A stretch of DNA of 17,838 nt, taken from contig DCJH01000059.1 of assembly GCA_002317385.1 (NCBI GenBank), positions 62,920 to 80,757 of the forward strand, written 5' to 3'. The DNA comes from Prevotella sp. UBA1705 (GTDB lineage Bacteria; Bacteroidota; Bacteroidia; Bacteroidales; Bacteroidaceae). The translations under genes were made by a program, and so were the position numbers. The notes below the pieces were generated by a model. The model did not search any database. It was not told the DNA's origin and saw only the letters and a list, made by a program, of their open reading frames with translations. Shown piece by piece: positions 1-6,346 of the stretch. How positions within the stretch are numbered: the stretch's first letter is position 1; every line of letters begins with the position of its first letter.

Positions 1-435
1 CAGGAGCAGTTCGACGAGGAGGAGGCCCGCAAGCTCAAAAAGAAACTGGTCAAAAACCAGTTCAACTTCAACGACTTCATCTCGCAGATTCAGCAGATCA
101 AGAAGATGGGCAACCTCAAGGACTTGGCATCTATGATTCCGGGCGTGGGCAAGGCCATCAAGGATGTGGATATTGACGACAACGCCTTCAATGGCATTGA
201 GGCCATCATCCGAAGCATGACTCCCAAAGAGCGCACCAATCCCGAACTGCTCAACCAGAGCCGCAAGATGCGCATTGCCAAAGGCTCGGGTACGAGCATC
301 CAAGAGGTGAACCGACTGGTGAAACAGTTCGACCAGACGCGCAAAATGATGAAGATGGTCACCGGCAATCAGATGAAATCGATGATGGCCCGCATGAAGG
401 ACATGAAGGGTGGAATGCCTGGAATGCCTGTTTAG
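1..435 (+). CDS. ffh: Signal recognition particle protein Ffh (SRP54), C-terminal part
   Basis: Only the 3' end is present: 144 codons open from the first base to a TAG stop. This is the methionine-rich M domain, which binds SRP RNA and the signal peptide of nascent membrane and secreted proteins. The RNA-binding helix-turn-helix reads SRKMRIAKGSGTS followed by VQ/IQEVNRLVKQF-type residues (about residues 90-113 of the visible part). It is followed by the Met-rich tail MMKMV...MKSMMARMKDMKGGMPGMPV. The upstream LKDLASMIPG segment is also standard for the M domain. The GTPase NG domain lies outside the window, so the true start cannot be given. folD follows 142 bases downstream on the same strand with no terminator or consensus promoter that I can see, so the two may be cotranscribed. 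Identity is secure; the coordinates are partial on the left. Confidence 0.97.
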   Translation, partial: QEQFDEEEARKLKKKLVKNQFNFNDFISQIQQIKKMGNLKDLASMIPGVGKAIKDVDIDDNAFNGIEAIIRSMTPKERTNPELLNQSRKMRIAKGSGTSIQEVNRLVKQFDQTRKMMKMVTGNQMKSMMARMKDMKGGMPGMPV

Positions 436-440
436 AAGGC

Positions 441-509
441 GAGGAGAGGAGGAAATGAGGAGTTAAGGAGATGAGAAGTTTAGGAGTAAGGAAGTGAAAG
501 AGATAAGGA
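441..509 (+). repeat. Cytosine-free purine-rich tract, degenerate GA-rich repeat
   Basis: Between the ffh stop and folD, 69 consecutive bases contain no C and few T. The run is built from variants of a short unit, such as GGAGTTAAGGAG and AGTTTAGGAG. No open frame, hairpin or Bacteroidota promoter is visible in it. It lies within the probable ffh-folD transcript as a purine-rich leader. Function unknown. Confidence 0.6.
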
Positions 510-577
510 CTGGAGACATGAGTCTTGCTGAAGTCTGATACTCCACGCTCCAACAGAATATCAATCCCAATACATAC

Positions 578-1462
578 ATGGCTTACACATTAATCGACGG
601 AAAGGCAACAGCTGCGGCCATCAAGGAGCAGATTGCGGCCGAAGTGAAGGAAATCATCGCCAACGGAGGCAAGCAACCCCATTTGGCAGCAGTGCTGGTG
701 GGCCACGACGGTGGCTCGGAGACCTATGTCAAGAACAAGGTCATTGCCTGCGAGCAGTGTGGTTTTAAGTCGACGCTCATCCGCTATGAGGCAGATGTGA
801 CCGAGGAAGAGCTCCTGAAGTGTGTGGATGACCTGAATAAGAACGAGGATGTAGACGGATTTATCGTCCAGTTGCCGTTGCCGAAGCACATCGATGAGCA
901 GAAAATCATCATGGCTATCGACTATCGCAAGGATGTGGACGGGTTCCATCCCATCAACGTAGGGCGCATGGCCATCGGCCTGCCTTGCTTCATTTCGGCC
1001 ACGCCATTGGGTATCTTGACACTGCTGCAGCACTATGGCGTGCAGACGTCGGGTAAGAAATGCGTGGTGCTGGGGCGCAGCAACATCGTGGGTAAGCCCA
1101 TGGCGCAGCTCATGATGCAGAAGCAATTCGGCGACGCAACGGTCACCGTGTGCCACTCCCACTCGGCAACGCTGAAGCAGGAGTGCCGCGAGGCCGATAT
1201 CATCATAGCCGCCATCGGTCGGCCCGACTTTGTGACGGCTGACATGGTGAAGCCAGGAGCCGTGATCATCGACGTGGGCACGACCCGCGTGGAGGATGCC
1301 ACCCGCAAGAGTGGATTCCGTTTGAACGGTGACGTAAAGTTCGACGAGGTGGCAGAGCAATGCTCCTTCATCACTCCGGTACCCGGAGGCGTTGGTCCCA
1401 TGACCATCTGCTCGCTGATGAAGAACACCCTCTCGGCAGGAAAAAAAGAATTCTATCAATAG
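578..1462 (+). CDS. folD: Bifunctional methylenetetrahydrofolate dehydrogenase / methenyltetrahydrofolate cyclohydrolase FolD
   Basis: Cytosolic enzyme of one-carbon metabolism. It oxidises 5,10-methylene-THF to methenyl-THF with NADP and hydrolyses that to 10-formyl-THF for purine and formyl-Met-tRNA synthesis. The 294-residue length is normal for the family. Visible signatures are YVKNK (residues 50-54, with Lys54 in the catalytic YVxxK position), QLPLP (98-102), DVDGFHPINVG (119-129), the Rossmann-type GRSNIVGKP (166-174) and PVPGGVGPMT (267-276). The ATG at 578 gives the expected N-terminus (LIDGK...); no Shine-Dalgarno precedes it, as usual in Bacteroidota. No TAnnTTTG box is seen in the gap from ffh, so expression may come from an upstream promoter. 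A clear terminator follows 40 bases after the stop. Confidence 0.97.
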   Translation: MAYTLIDGKATAAAIKEQIAAEVKEIIANGGKQPHLAAVLVGHDGGSETYVKNKVIACEQCGFKSTLIRYEADVTEEELLKCVDDLNKNEDVDGFIVQLPLPKHIDEQKIIMAIDYRKDVDGFHPINVGRMAIGLPCFISATPLGILTLLQHYGVQTSGKKCVVLGRSNIVGKPMAQLMMQKQFGDATVTVCHSHSATLKQECREADIIIAAIGRPDFVTADMVKPGAVIIDVGTTRVEDATRKSGFRLNGDVKFDEVAEQCSFITPVPGGVGPMTICSLMKNTLSAGKKEFYQ

Positions 1463-1503
1463 TACATTAGTGATAACTTGATTTTTTATAACTCTCTAAT
1501 TTG

Positions 1504-1540
1504 AAGGCAGGTCGCAGTGATGCGACCTGTCTTTTTTTGT
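1504..1540 (+). terminator. Rho-independent terminator of folD
   Basis: Stem arms are 1506-1516 (GGCAGGTCGCA) and 1521-1531 (TGCGACCTGTC), 11 pairs including one G-U, closed by a GTGA loop and followed by seven T (1532-1538). It lies 40 bases after the folD stop and cleanly ends the ffh-folD unit. Confidence 0.92.
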
Positions 1541-1544
1541 TTTT

Positions 1545-1693
1545 GGCCTGATGAAAAGGTTTGCCGGGGGAGCAGGATCGGTGTTGGGATGGGCTACTTT
1601 TAGGGTGAGAACGATGGGGTCAATGGGTTGGTTCCTCTTCACACAGAATGACATGAAAGTAGAATAAATTGGCAAACCTGGGCTTTTCAGGCC
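1545..1693. repeat. 149-bp imperfect inverted-repeat element (MITE-like or structured RNA candidate)
   Basis: The outer arms are 1545-1565 (begins GGCCTGA, ends AGGTTTGCC) and 1671-1693 (begins GGCAAACCT, ends TCAGGCC). Folded, they pair GGCCTG/CAGGCC, AAAAG/CTTTT and GTTTGCC/GGCAAAC, with a 3-base bulge on the left and a 5-base bulge on the right. A nested pair CTACTTT (1594-1600) / AAAGTAG (1656-1662) lies inside. No coding frame and no obvious target-site duplication were found at the ends. It begins directly after the folD terminator T tract. Confidence 0.5.
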
Positions 1694-1772
1694 ATGACAA
1701 AAGAAGCTCCAGTGCATCATCATGACATATTGAAATGCTGACCAAAGATCTTGAACATAGCCCTCGTGAGAA

Positions 1773-1815
1773 TCGCGTATTCTGAAACGGGAAAACTTTG
1801 GTGCGGAATACGCGA
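1773..1815. repeat. Perfect 10-bp inverted repeat with 23-base spacer
   Basis: TCGCGTATTC (1773-1782) and GAATACGCGA (1806-1815) are exact reverse complements. The spacer is A/G-rich and does not form an obvious hairpin. There is no T tract on either side, so it is unlikely to be a terminator. Confidence 0.55.
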
Positions 1816-1880
1816 GAAATGGGGCGTTTTGTAACTGGTTGATAATAAGGACGATGGGAAAATGAGTGAAAAACGGCCCT

Positions 1881-1946
1881 GCGAGTAGTACCTTTTCGCA
1901 TTGCGAATAGTACTTTTTCGCGAGGCGAAAAGCACTTGATGGGAGT
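1881..1946. repeat. Three imperfect 22-bp tandem units with alternating hairpins (REP-like)
   Basis: The units start at 1881 (GCGAGTAGTACCTTTTCGCA...), 1903 (GCGAATAGTACTTTTTCGCG...) and 1925 (GCGAAAAGCACTTGATGGGA...). The first two match at 17 of 22 positions; the third has drifted. Each junction is palindromic: TTCGCA-T-TGCGAA at 1895-1907, and TTTTCGC-GAG-GCGAAAA at 1915-1931. The latter extends outward imperfectly through AGTAC/GCACT. No coding role is apparent. Confidence 0.6.
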
Positions 1947-2182
1947 CAGAATCAGTTCGAATCATGAGCGGATAAGGGCTGAATGGCGGGGAATATGGGC
2001 CGAAACGCCCCCCAAAACTCCATGGTATCAAATCAAAACAGAGCCAGAAAGGCGATTTCGGGGCACTGTCATTTCTATTTCATACCGCCGCCAAGGCCCT
2101 GATTTTTCAGAAGAATCTTGACACGTGGAAAGGGTTGGCGAGGGGAAAGGAGTGCTTATGGTTGTTAAAACGCCACTGAATC

Positions 2183-2213
2183 TTTGCTTTTTAAGCGGAA
2201 TGTGCTATCTTTG
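2183..2213 (+). promoter_or_regulatory. Bacteroidota-type promoter of the GH51 gene
   Basis: A TTTG at 2183-2186 is followed by a 19-base spacer and TATCTTTG (2206-2213), matching the Bacteroidota -33 TTTG and -7 TAnnTTTG boxes exactly. Transcription should start near 2219, giving a leader of about 20 A/T-rich bases before the ATG at 2239. Confidence 0.8.
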
Positions 2214-2238
2214 TAAATCATAATATTAAACCTGATTC

Positions 2239-4776
2239 ATGAAGAAAACCTATTTGTTGCTGCCCGCTTTGGCCATGGCCTTGTCGGCGCAGGCCCAGAC
2301 CAAGGAGCCTTCCTATCAGATTCTGGGCAAGGATACCACCTGTCAGATTTTTGTCTATTCGCCCGGCGAGAAGAGCGGGCTGCACCTGGCTTACCTCTCC
2401 GACGACGAGACTTGGAACGATGTGGCCCAGCTCTGCGCATCCGACTATGCCCAGTGGGGAGCCGAGAAAAAGATGTATCACCCCTATGTGCTCCATGCCA
2501 ACGACGGCACGTGGCGCTTAGTGTTCGGCGTGAACAACTACTCGCCGTGCTTTGCGGCGGCATACAGTGAGGACCTGATCACCTGGCGCCCGCAAGACTA
2601 TCCGAAGATGATGGAGCAGGGCGTGAGTGAGCCCATCATGTTTCAGATGGACGATGGAACCTTCGACATCTATTTCAAAGCCAAGGACGGCACGCGCCGC
2701 TACGTGCAGGCAAGCGAAGATTTCCGCAAGTTCACCGAGTCGCCCGACCCCAGCACCATCGAGGATGTGGCGTGGATGCGCGACACGGCGACCGTGGCCG
2801 GCAAGCGATTTGAGGGCAACCAGTTTGACGTGCCTAAGCTTCATCTCGACTACATACGCCGCTACTTCCAGGCTCTGGCCCATGAGGCCGAGCTCAACAA
2901 GGAGACCATGCGCGACGATGCCAAGCGATTTGCCTCCATCGGCAATCGGGTGAGTGCTACGCTGACGGTGAACCCCCAGCGCACCAAGGCCATCAGCGAC
3001 AAGCTCGTGGGCGTGTTCTTCGAAGACATCAGCTATGCGGCCGACGGCGGACTCTATGCCGAACTGGTGCAGAACCGTGATTTTGAATACACCTCGGCCG
3101 ACCGCAAGGAGTGGAATGCCACCACGGCCTGGGGCTCTAACAAGCCGCTGGTCATCAAGACCGATATCCCCCTGAGCAAAAACAATCCCCACTATGCCGT
3201 GCTGGCTGAGCGCGACACCTTATATAATATAGGGTGGAACGGCATCACGGCCGCCCCCACCGACACGTTCCAGCTGTCGGTCTATCTGCGCAATGAGACC
3301 GCCGAGAAGAATCAGGTGATGGTGTCGCTCGTCTCAGACCAGGGTCTGGCCGTCGCCTCGGCCAAGCTCAAGACTGAGGGACAGGGCTGGAACCGCTACA
3401 CGGCACAGCTCGTGGTAGACAAGAAGGCACTGAAGGGCAATGTGCGCGTGGCACTCACGCCGCTGAAGAGAGGGTCGGTAGACGTGGATATGTTGAGCCT
3501 CTTCCCCAACGATACCTACAAGGGGCATGGGCTTCGCCGCGACCTGGCCGAGGCCATCGCTGCCCTGAAGCCCCGGTTTGTGCGCTTCCCCGGAGGTTGC
3601 ATGAGCCATGGTCAGGGAGTAGACAACATCTATCGGTGGAACGAGACGGTGGGCCCGTGGCAGGACCGCAAGCCTGCGCCCAACATCTGGGGCTACCATC
3701 AGACACGCGGACTGGGCTTCTACGAGTATTTCCAGTTCTGCGAAGACATCGGCGCTGAGCCGCTGCCAGTATTGGCTGCCGGTGTGCCCTGCCAGAACTC
3801 TGCCCCCGATAAGGATGGTATGGGCGGACAGCAGTGTGGCATCCCGATGGCCGACATGCCAGCCTATTGCCAGGAACTGCTCAACATGATAGAGTGGGCC
3901 AATGGCGATCCCGCCACCTCACGCTGGGCCAAGATGCGTGCCGACGCCGGACATCCGGCTCCGTTCAACCTGAAATATATAGGTATAGGCAATGAAGACA
4001 TTATCTCTACGGTGTTCGAGGAGCGCTATGAGATGATTTGCAAGGCCATCAAGCAGAAATATCCCAATATCATTGTCTGCGGCACGGTGGGGCCGTTCCA
4101 CGATCCATCGGCCGACTACATTGAGGGATGGAAGTTTGCCAAGGCCCACAAAGACATCATCGACATGGTGGATGAGCACTATTACGAGTCTACCGGATGG
4201 TTTATGCACCATCAGGACTACTACGACAACTACGACCGTCAGGGCCCGAAAGTGTATCTTGGCGAGTGGGCCTCGCGCTCCACGACCCACGAGAGCGCGC
4301 TGGTAGAGGCCATGCACCTCTGTGCGCTGGAGCGCAACGGCGACGTAGTGGTCATGTCGAGCTATGCCCCGCTGCTCTGCAAGGAGAAGCATTCCAACTG
4401 GAATCCCGACATGATCTATTTCAACAACGACACCATCACGGCCCTCACGCCCAGCTATGAGACCCAGCGGCTGTGGGGAAACAGCGGTGGCAACCAGTAT
4501 GTGGAGTCGCGTTGGGATATTGCCGACGGCCTGCGCTATCGCGTGGCAGCCAGTGTGGTGAAGGACAGTCGTAGCGGAAAGACTTATCTCAAGCTCGTCA
4601 ATGCCCTGCCGGCCCAACTCAAACTCACTGTGAAGGGGCTCGATATTCCAGTCGGAGCCGTGGGCGAGGAGTTCAGCGGAAAGGTTGGCGACAAGCGTGT
4701 GGAGGTGGAAATAATCTCTGTTTCAGGCCCCGAAATGGAGCTTCCGCCCTATAGTGTAAGAATTATTGGGCTATAA
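2239..4776 (+). CDS. Secreted GH51 alpha-L-arabinofuranosidase with N-terminal propeller-like extension
   Basis: An 845-residue enzyme predicted to release terminal alpha-L-arabinofuranosyl residues from arabinan or arabinoxylan. Residues 1-19 are a Sec signal peptide (cleavage AQA|Q, no lipobox), so the product is periplasmic or exported. Residues about 35-175 carry repeats such as HPYVLHANDGTWRLVFG and SEPIMFQMDDGTFDIYFKAK, typical of beta-propeller glycosidases of GH43/GH32 type, but enough for only about three blades. A helical linker (195-235) leads to the GH51 part from about 238 (GVFFEDISYAADGGLYAELVQNRDFEY). A CBM-like beta-sandwich spans about 300-425 and the TIM barrel begins at RFPGG (449-453). 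The acid/base Glu586 lies in IGNED and the nucleophile Glu676 in LGEW. The C-terminal beta domain is complete. It stands alone with its own promoter and terminator; no SusC/SusD pair is in the window. The GH51 call is firm; the substrate is inferred from the family. Confidence 0.92.
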   Translation: MKKTYLLLPALAMALSAQAQTKEPSYQILGKDTTCQIFVYSPGEKSGLHLAYLSDDETWNDVAQLCASDYAQWGAEKKMYHPYVLHANDGTWRLVFGVNNYSPCFAAAYSEDLITWRPQDYPKMMEQGVSEPIMFQMDDGTFDIYFKAKDGTRRYVQASEDFRKFTESPDPSTIEDVAWMRDTATVAGKRFEGNQFDVPKLHLDYIRRYFQALAHEAELNKETMRDDAKRFASIGNRVSATLTVNPQRTKAISDKLVGVFFEDISYAADGGLYAELVQNRDFEYTSADRKEWNATTAWGSNKPLVIKTDIPLSKNNPHYAVLAERDTLYNIGWNGITAAPTDTFQLSVYLRNETAEKNQVMVSLVSDQGLAVASAKLKTEGQGWNRYTAQLVVDKKALKGNVRVALTPLKRGSVDVDMLSLFPNDTYKGHGLRRDLAEAIAALKPRFVRFPGGCMSHGQGVDNIYRWNETVGPWQDRKPAPNIWGYHQTRGLGFYEYFQFCEDIGAEPLPVLAAGVPCQNSAPDKDGMGGQQCGIPMADMPAYCQELLNMIEWANGDPATSRWAKMRADAGHPAPFNLKYIGIGNEDIISTVFEERYEMICKAIKQKYPNIIVCGTVGPFHDPSADYIEGWKFAKAHKDIIDMVDEHYYESTGWFMHHQDYYDNYDRQGPKVYLGEWASRSTTHESALVEAMHLCALERNGDVVVMSSYAPLLCKEKHSNWNPDMIYFNNDTITALTPSYETQRLWGNSGGNQYVESRWDIADGLRYRVAASVVKDSRSGKTYLKLVNALPAQLKLTVKGLDIPVGAVGEEFSGKVGDKRVEVEIISVSGPEMELPPYSVRIIGL

Positions 4777-4788
4777 ATGGACCTATCG

Positions 4789-4829
4789 AAGACCATGCTG
4801 ATGTAAGTTTTTAGCATGGTCTTTTTTTT
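4789..4829 (+). terminator. Rho-independent terminator of the GH51 gene
   Basis: GACCATGCT (4791-4799) pairs exactly with AGCATGGTC (4813-4821) across a 13-base loop. Flanking A residues pair into the following run of eight T (4822-4829). It begins 13 bases after the stop codon. Confidence 0.88.
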
Positions 4830-4921
4830 GTTAATAACCCTATATTTATTCAATAAAAAACGGAAACTGTAGTGAATAAATGTTCAATTCCGGTGTAAAA
4901 TATGTTTTTTTAGGATAAAGT

Positions 4922-4953
4922 TTTGGATTTATCAAGTTTTTTTTCTTATTTTG
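4922..4953 (+). promoter_or_regulatory. Promoter of the OmpA-family gene
   Basis: TTTG at 4922-4925, a 20-base spacer rich in T, then TTATTTTG (4946-4953), one mismatch from TAnnTTTG. The predicted start near 4960 leaves a leader of about 45 A-rich bases before the ATG at 5005. Spacing and position fit well despite the mismatch. Confidence 0.65.
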
Positions 4954-5004
4954 CACCCAGTTTTAGAATAACAGATTAAACACATAATATTAATTACAGA
5001 GAGT

Positions 5005-6117
5005 ATGAAAAAATTGTTTACTTTGATGGCTGCCGGTTTGGTTGCAGCTTCAATGAATGCTCAGACAGTTACAGAAAGTCAGACTTTCGACAACTTTTAC
5101 ATTGGCATCAATGGTGGCGTAGCTACCAAGACCACTGGCCACGCATGGCTGAAGAATCTGAATCCCAACGCTGGTCTTCGTATTGGCCGCAACTTCACTC
5201 CGGTCTTCGGTCTGGCAGTGGAGAGCAACGCCTACTTCGGCAACAAGCCTTGGGAGTCGGTAGGTACTACCGTTCGCGCTTTGAACACCAGCCTGCTCGG
5301 TACTGTGAACCTCAGCAACTGGTTTGGTGGCTACAAGGGTGAGCCCCGTGCATTCGAGGTGACAGCCTTCTTCGGTCTCGGTTGGGGTCACGTATTTGGC
5401 CAGGCCGACAGATATGTGGGTTCTGATCCCAAGGCTACCTTGGCAGAGAATGCTGCTGCCGGCAACCAGAATATCATCAAGACCGATGGACTGACCTCTA
5501 AAGCCGGTCTCGACTTCACATTCAATCTGGGTGAGAAGAAGGCTTGGCAGTTCTATATTGAGCCTGCTATTATCTGGGGACTCAATGGCTTAGGCTATGA
5601 GGGCGTGGAGTATAACATCAACAAGTCGTTTGTTCAGCTGAACGCAGGTGTCATTTACAAGTTCAAGAACTCTAACGGTACGCACAACTTCACCATTGCT
5701 CAGCTCCGCGATCAGGCCGAGATCGACGCTCTGAACGCTACCATCAACGACCTGCGCAGCGAGCTGGCCAAGAAGCCTAAGGAGGTTGTGAAGGAAGTTG
5801 TCAAGGAGGCTCCTGCTGTTCAGCCGCAGGTAGTGAAGGTGGAGAACCTCGTATTCGTGACCTTCGCTCAGGGTAAGTCGGTGCTGACCAAGGAGGCTAA
5901 GAAGGCTCTCGACGGCGTGAAGGCCGGCAAGCACGTACAGATTGTGGGTACAGCTTCCCCCGAGGGTTCTAAGGAACTCAACGACAAGTTGTCTCAGGCT
6001 CGTGCCGATGAGGTTGCCAAGTATCTCTCTAATAATGGTGTCATTATTGACGAGGCAAGTGGCAAGGGTGTTCAGGGCACTACTTCAAACCGTCTTGCTG
6101 TAGTTTACGTGAAGTAA
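5005..6117 (+). CDS. OmpA-family outer-membrane protein (beta-barrel plus peptidoglycan-binding domain)
   Basis: A 370-residue envelope protein that anchors the outer membrane to peptidoglycan. Residues 1-19 form a Sec signal peptide (NA|Q). Residues about 25-222 alternate aromatic and small residues and end in FVQLNAGVIYKF, as in an 8-stranded barrel. Residues 228-258 are a short heptad-like helix (IAQLRDQAEIDALNATINDL). A Lys/Glu/Val/Pro linker (258-276, with VVKEVVKEAP) spans the periplasm. Residues 280-370 are the OmpA-like domain with the NDKLSQARADEV signature (326-337), including the conserved Arg333. Where Proteobacterial OmpA has Asp (GHTD), this protein has GTASPEG, a form I recall from Bacteroidota OmpA proteins. 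The gene favours codons such as GGT, GCT, AAG and AAC, consistent with high expression. It has its own promoter and a strong terminator, so it is monocistronic. The exact orthologue name is not assignable. Confidence 0.93.
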   Translation: MKKLFTLMAAGLVAASMNAQTVTESQTFDNFYIGINGGVATKTTGHAWLKNLNPNAGLRIGRNFTPVFGLAVESNAYFGNKPWESVGTTVRALNTSLLGTVNLSNWFGGYKGEPRAFEVTAFFGLGWGHVFGQADRYVGSDPKATLAENAAAGNQNIIKTDGLTSKAGLDFTFNLGEKKAWQFYIEPAIIWGLNGLGYEGVEYNINKSFVQLNAGVIYKFKNSNGTHNFTIAQLRDQAEIDALNATINDLRSELAKKPKEVVKEVVKEAPAVQPQVVKVENLVFVTFAQGKSVLTKEAKKALDGVKAGKHVQIVGTASPEGSKELNDKLSQARADEVAKYLSNNGVIIDEASGKGVQGTTSNRLAVVYVK

Positions 6118-6138
6118 TTCGAATTAGCAATATAATGA

Positions 6139-6175
6139 GAATCCCGTTGCCCGACAAGGCAACGGGATTTTTTTT
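6139..6175 (+). terminator. Strong rho-independent terminator of the OmpA-family gene
   Basis: A perfect 12-bp stem, AATCCCGTTGCC (6140-6151) with GGCAACGGGATT (6158-6169), a 6-base loop CGACAA, and a T run through 6175. It starts 22 bases after the stop. Confidence 0.95.
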
Positions 6176-6289
6176 ATTCATCTTTCGTATGTATATAAAC
6201 CCATTGTTATGACCTTGTAATATCAATTTAAAAGAATAAAAGCTATTTTTCTTACGCTTTACATCAAAATAGTAATTTTATAACTATGA

Positions 6290-6323
6290 TTTGATGGTTT
6301 TATAAATAAAATGCGTACCTTTG
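6290..6323 (+). promoter_or_regulatory. Promoter of the ilvD-ilvB-ilvN operon
   Basis: TACCTTTG (6316-6323) is a perfect -7 box. TTTG at 6290-6293 lies 22 bases upstream, slightly more than usual. Transcription near 6330 leaves a leader of only about 17 bases before the ATG at 6347, too short for a leader-peptide attenuator. Confidence 0.75.
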
Positions 6324-6346
6324 CATAATATTATAATTTGTGGTTT

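Larger units (their letters stand above)
1541..2182. other. Gene-free region dense in inverted and tandem repeats
   Basis: About 640 bases between the folD terminator and the GH51 promoter hold no frame I would call a gene. The short open frames on both strands are interrupted by repeats, lack conserved motifs and have no promoter context. The region does hold a chain of inverted repeats: 1545-1565 with 1671-1693; 1594-1600 with 1656-1662; 1773-1782 with 1806-1815; 1821-1829 with 2003-2011 (GGGGCGTTT / AAACGCCCC); and 2024-2033 with 2077-2086 (9 of 10 matching). A 22-bp tandem repeat occupies 1881-1946. This looks like a patchwork of palindromic dispersed elements, or structured RNA, rather than decayed coding sequence. 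Which of these applies cannot be decided from one window. Confidence 0.7.

Noticed and set aside
436..577. Tetrahydrofolate riboswitch before folD
   Set aside because: The purine tract lacks the paired arms needed; no folded aptamer is visible.
590..1459. Long open frame on the minus strand opposite folD
   Set aside because: It mirrors folD codons, has no recognisable motif and is rich in His/Leu/Gln as expected of an antisense shadow.
1881..1946. CRISPR array
   Set aside because: The 22-bp units are directly adjacent with no spacers, and no cas genes are present.
1620..2031. Two overlapping minus-strand open frames of about 100 codons in the gene-free block
   Set aside because: They read through the tandem repeats and palindromes, have no known domain, and their composition is Ser/Arg/Phe-rich as in non-coding DNA.
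1936..2121. 61-codon open frame starting in the 22-bp repeat array
   Set aside because: It overlaps repeat DNA and two inverted repeats, has no promoter or conserved motif, and is probably chance.
6338..6346. TTG start for ilvD nine bases upstream
   Set aside because: The ATG at 6347 gives the conserved MKHQLRSS N-terminus, and the TTG lies almost at the predicted transcription start.
6176..6346. Attenuator or T-box leader ahead of ilvD
   Set aside because: The predicted leader is only about 17 bases and the upstream A/T-rich DNA has no T-box or terminator-antiterminator fold.
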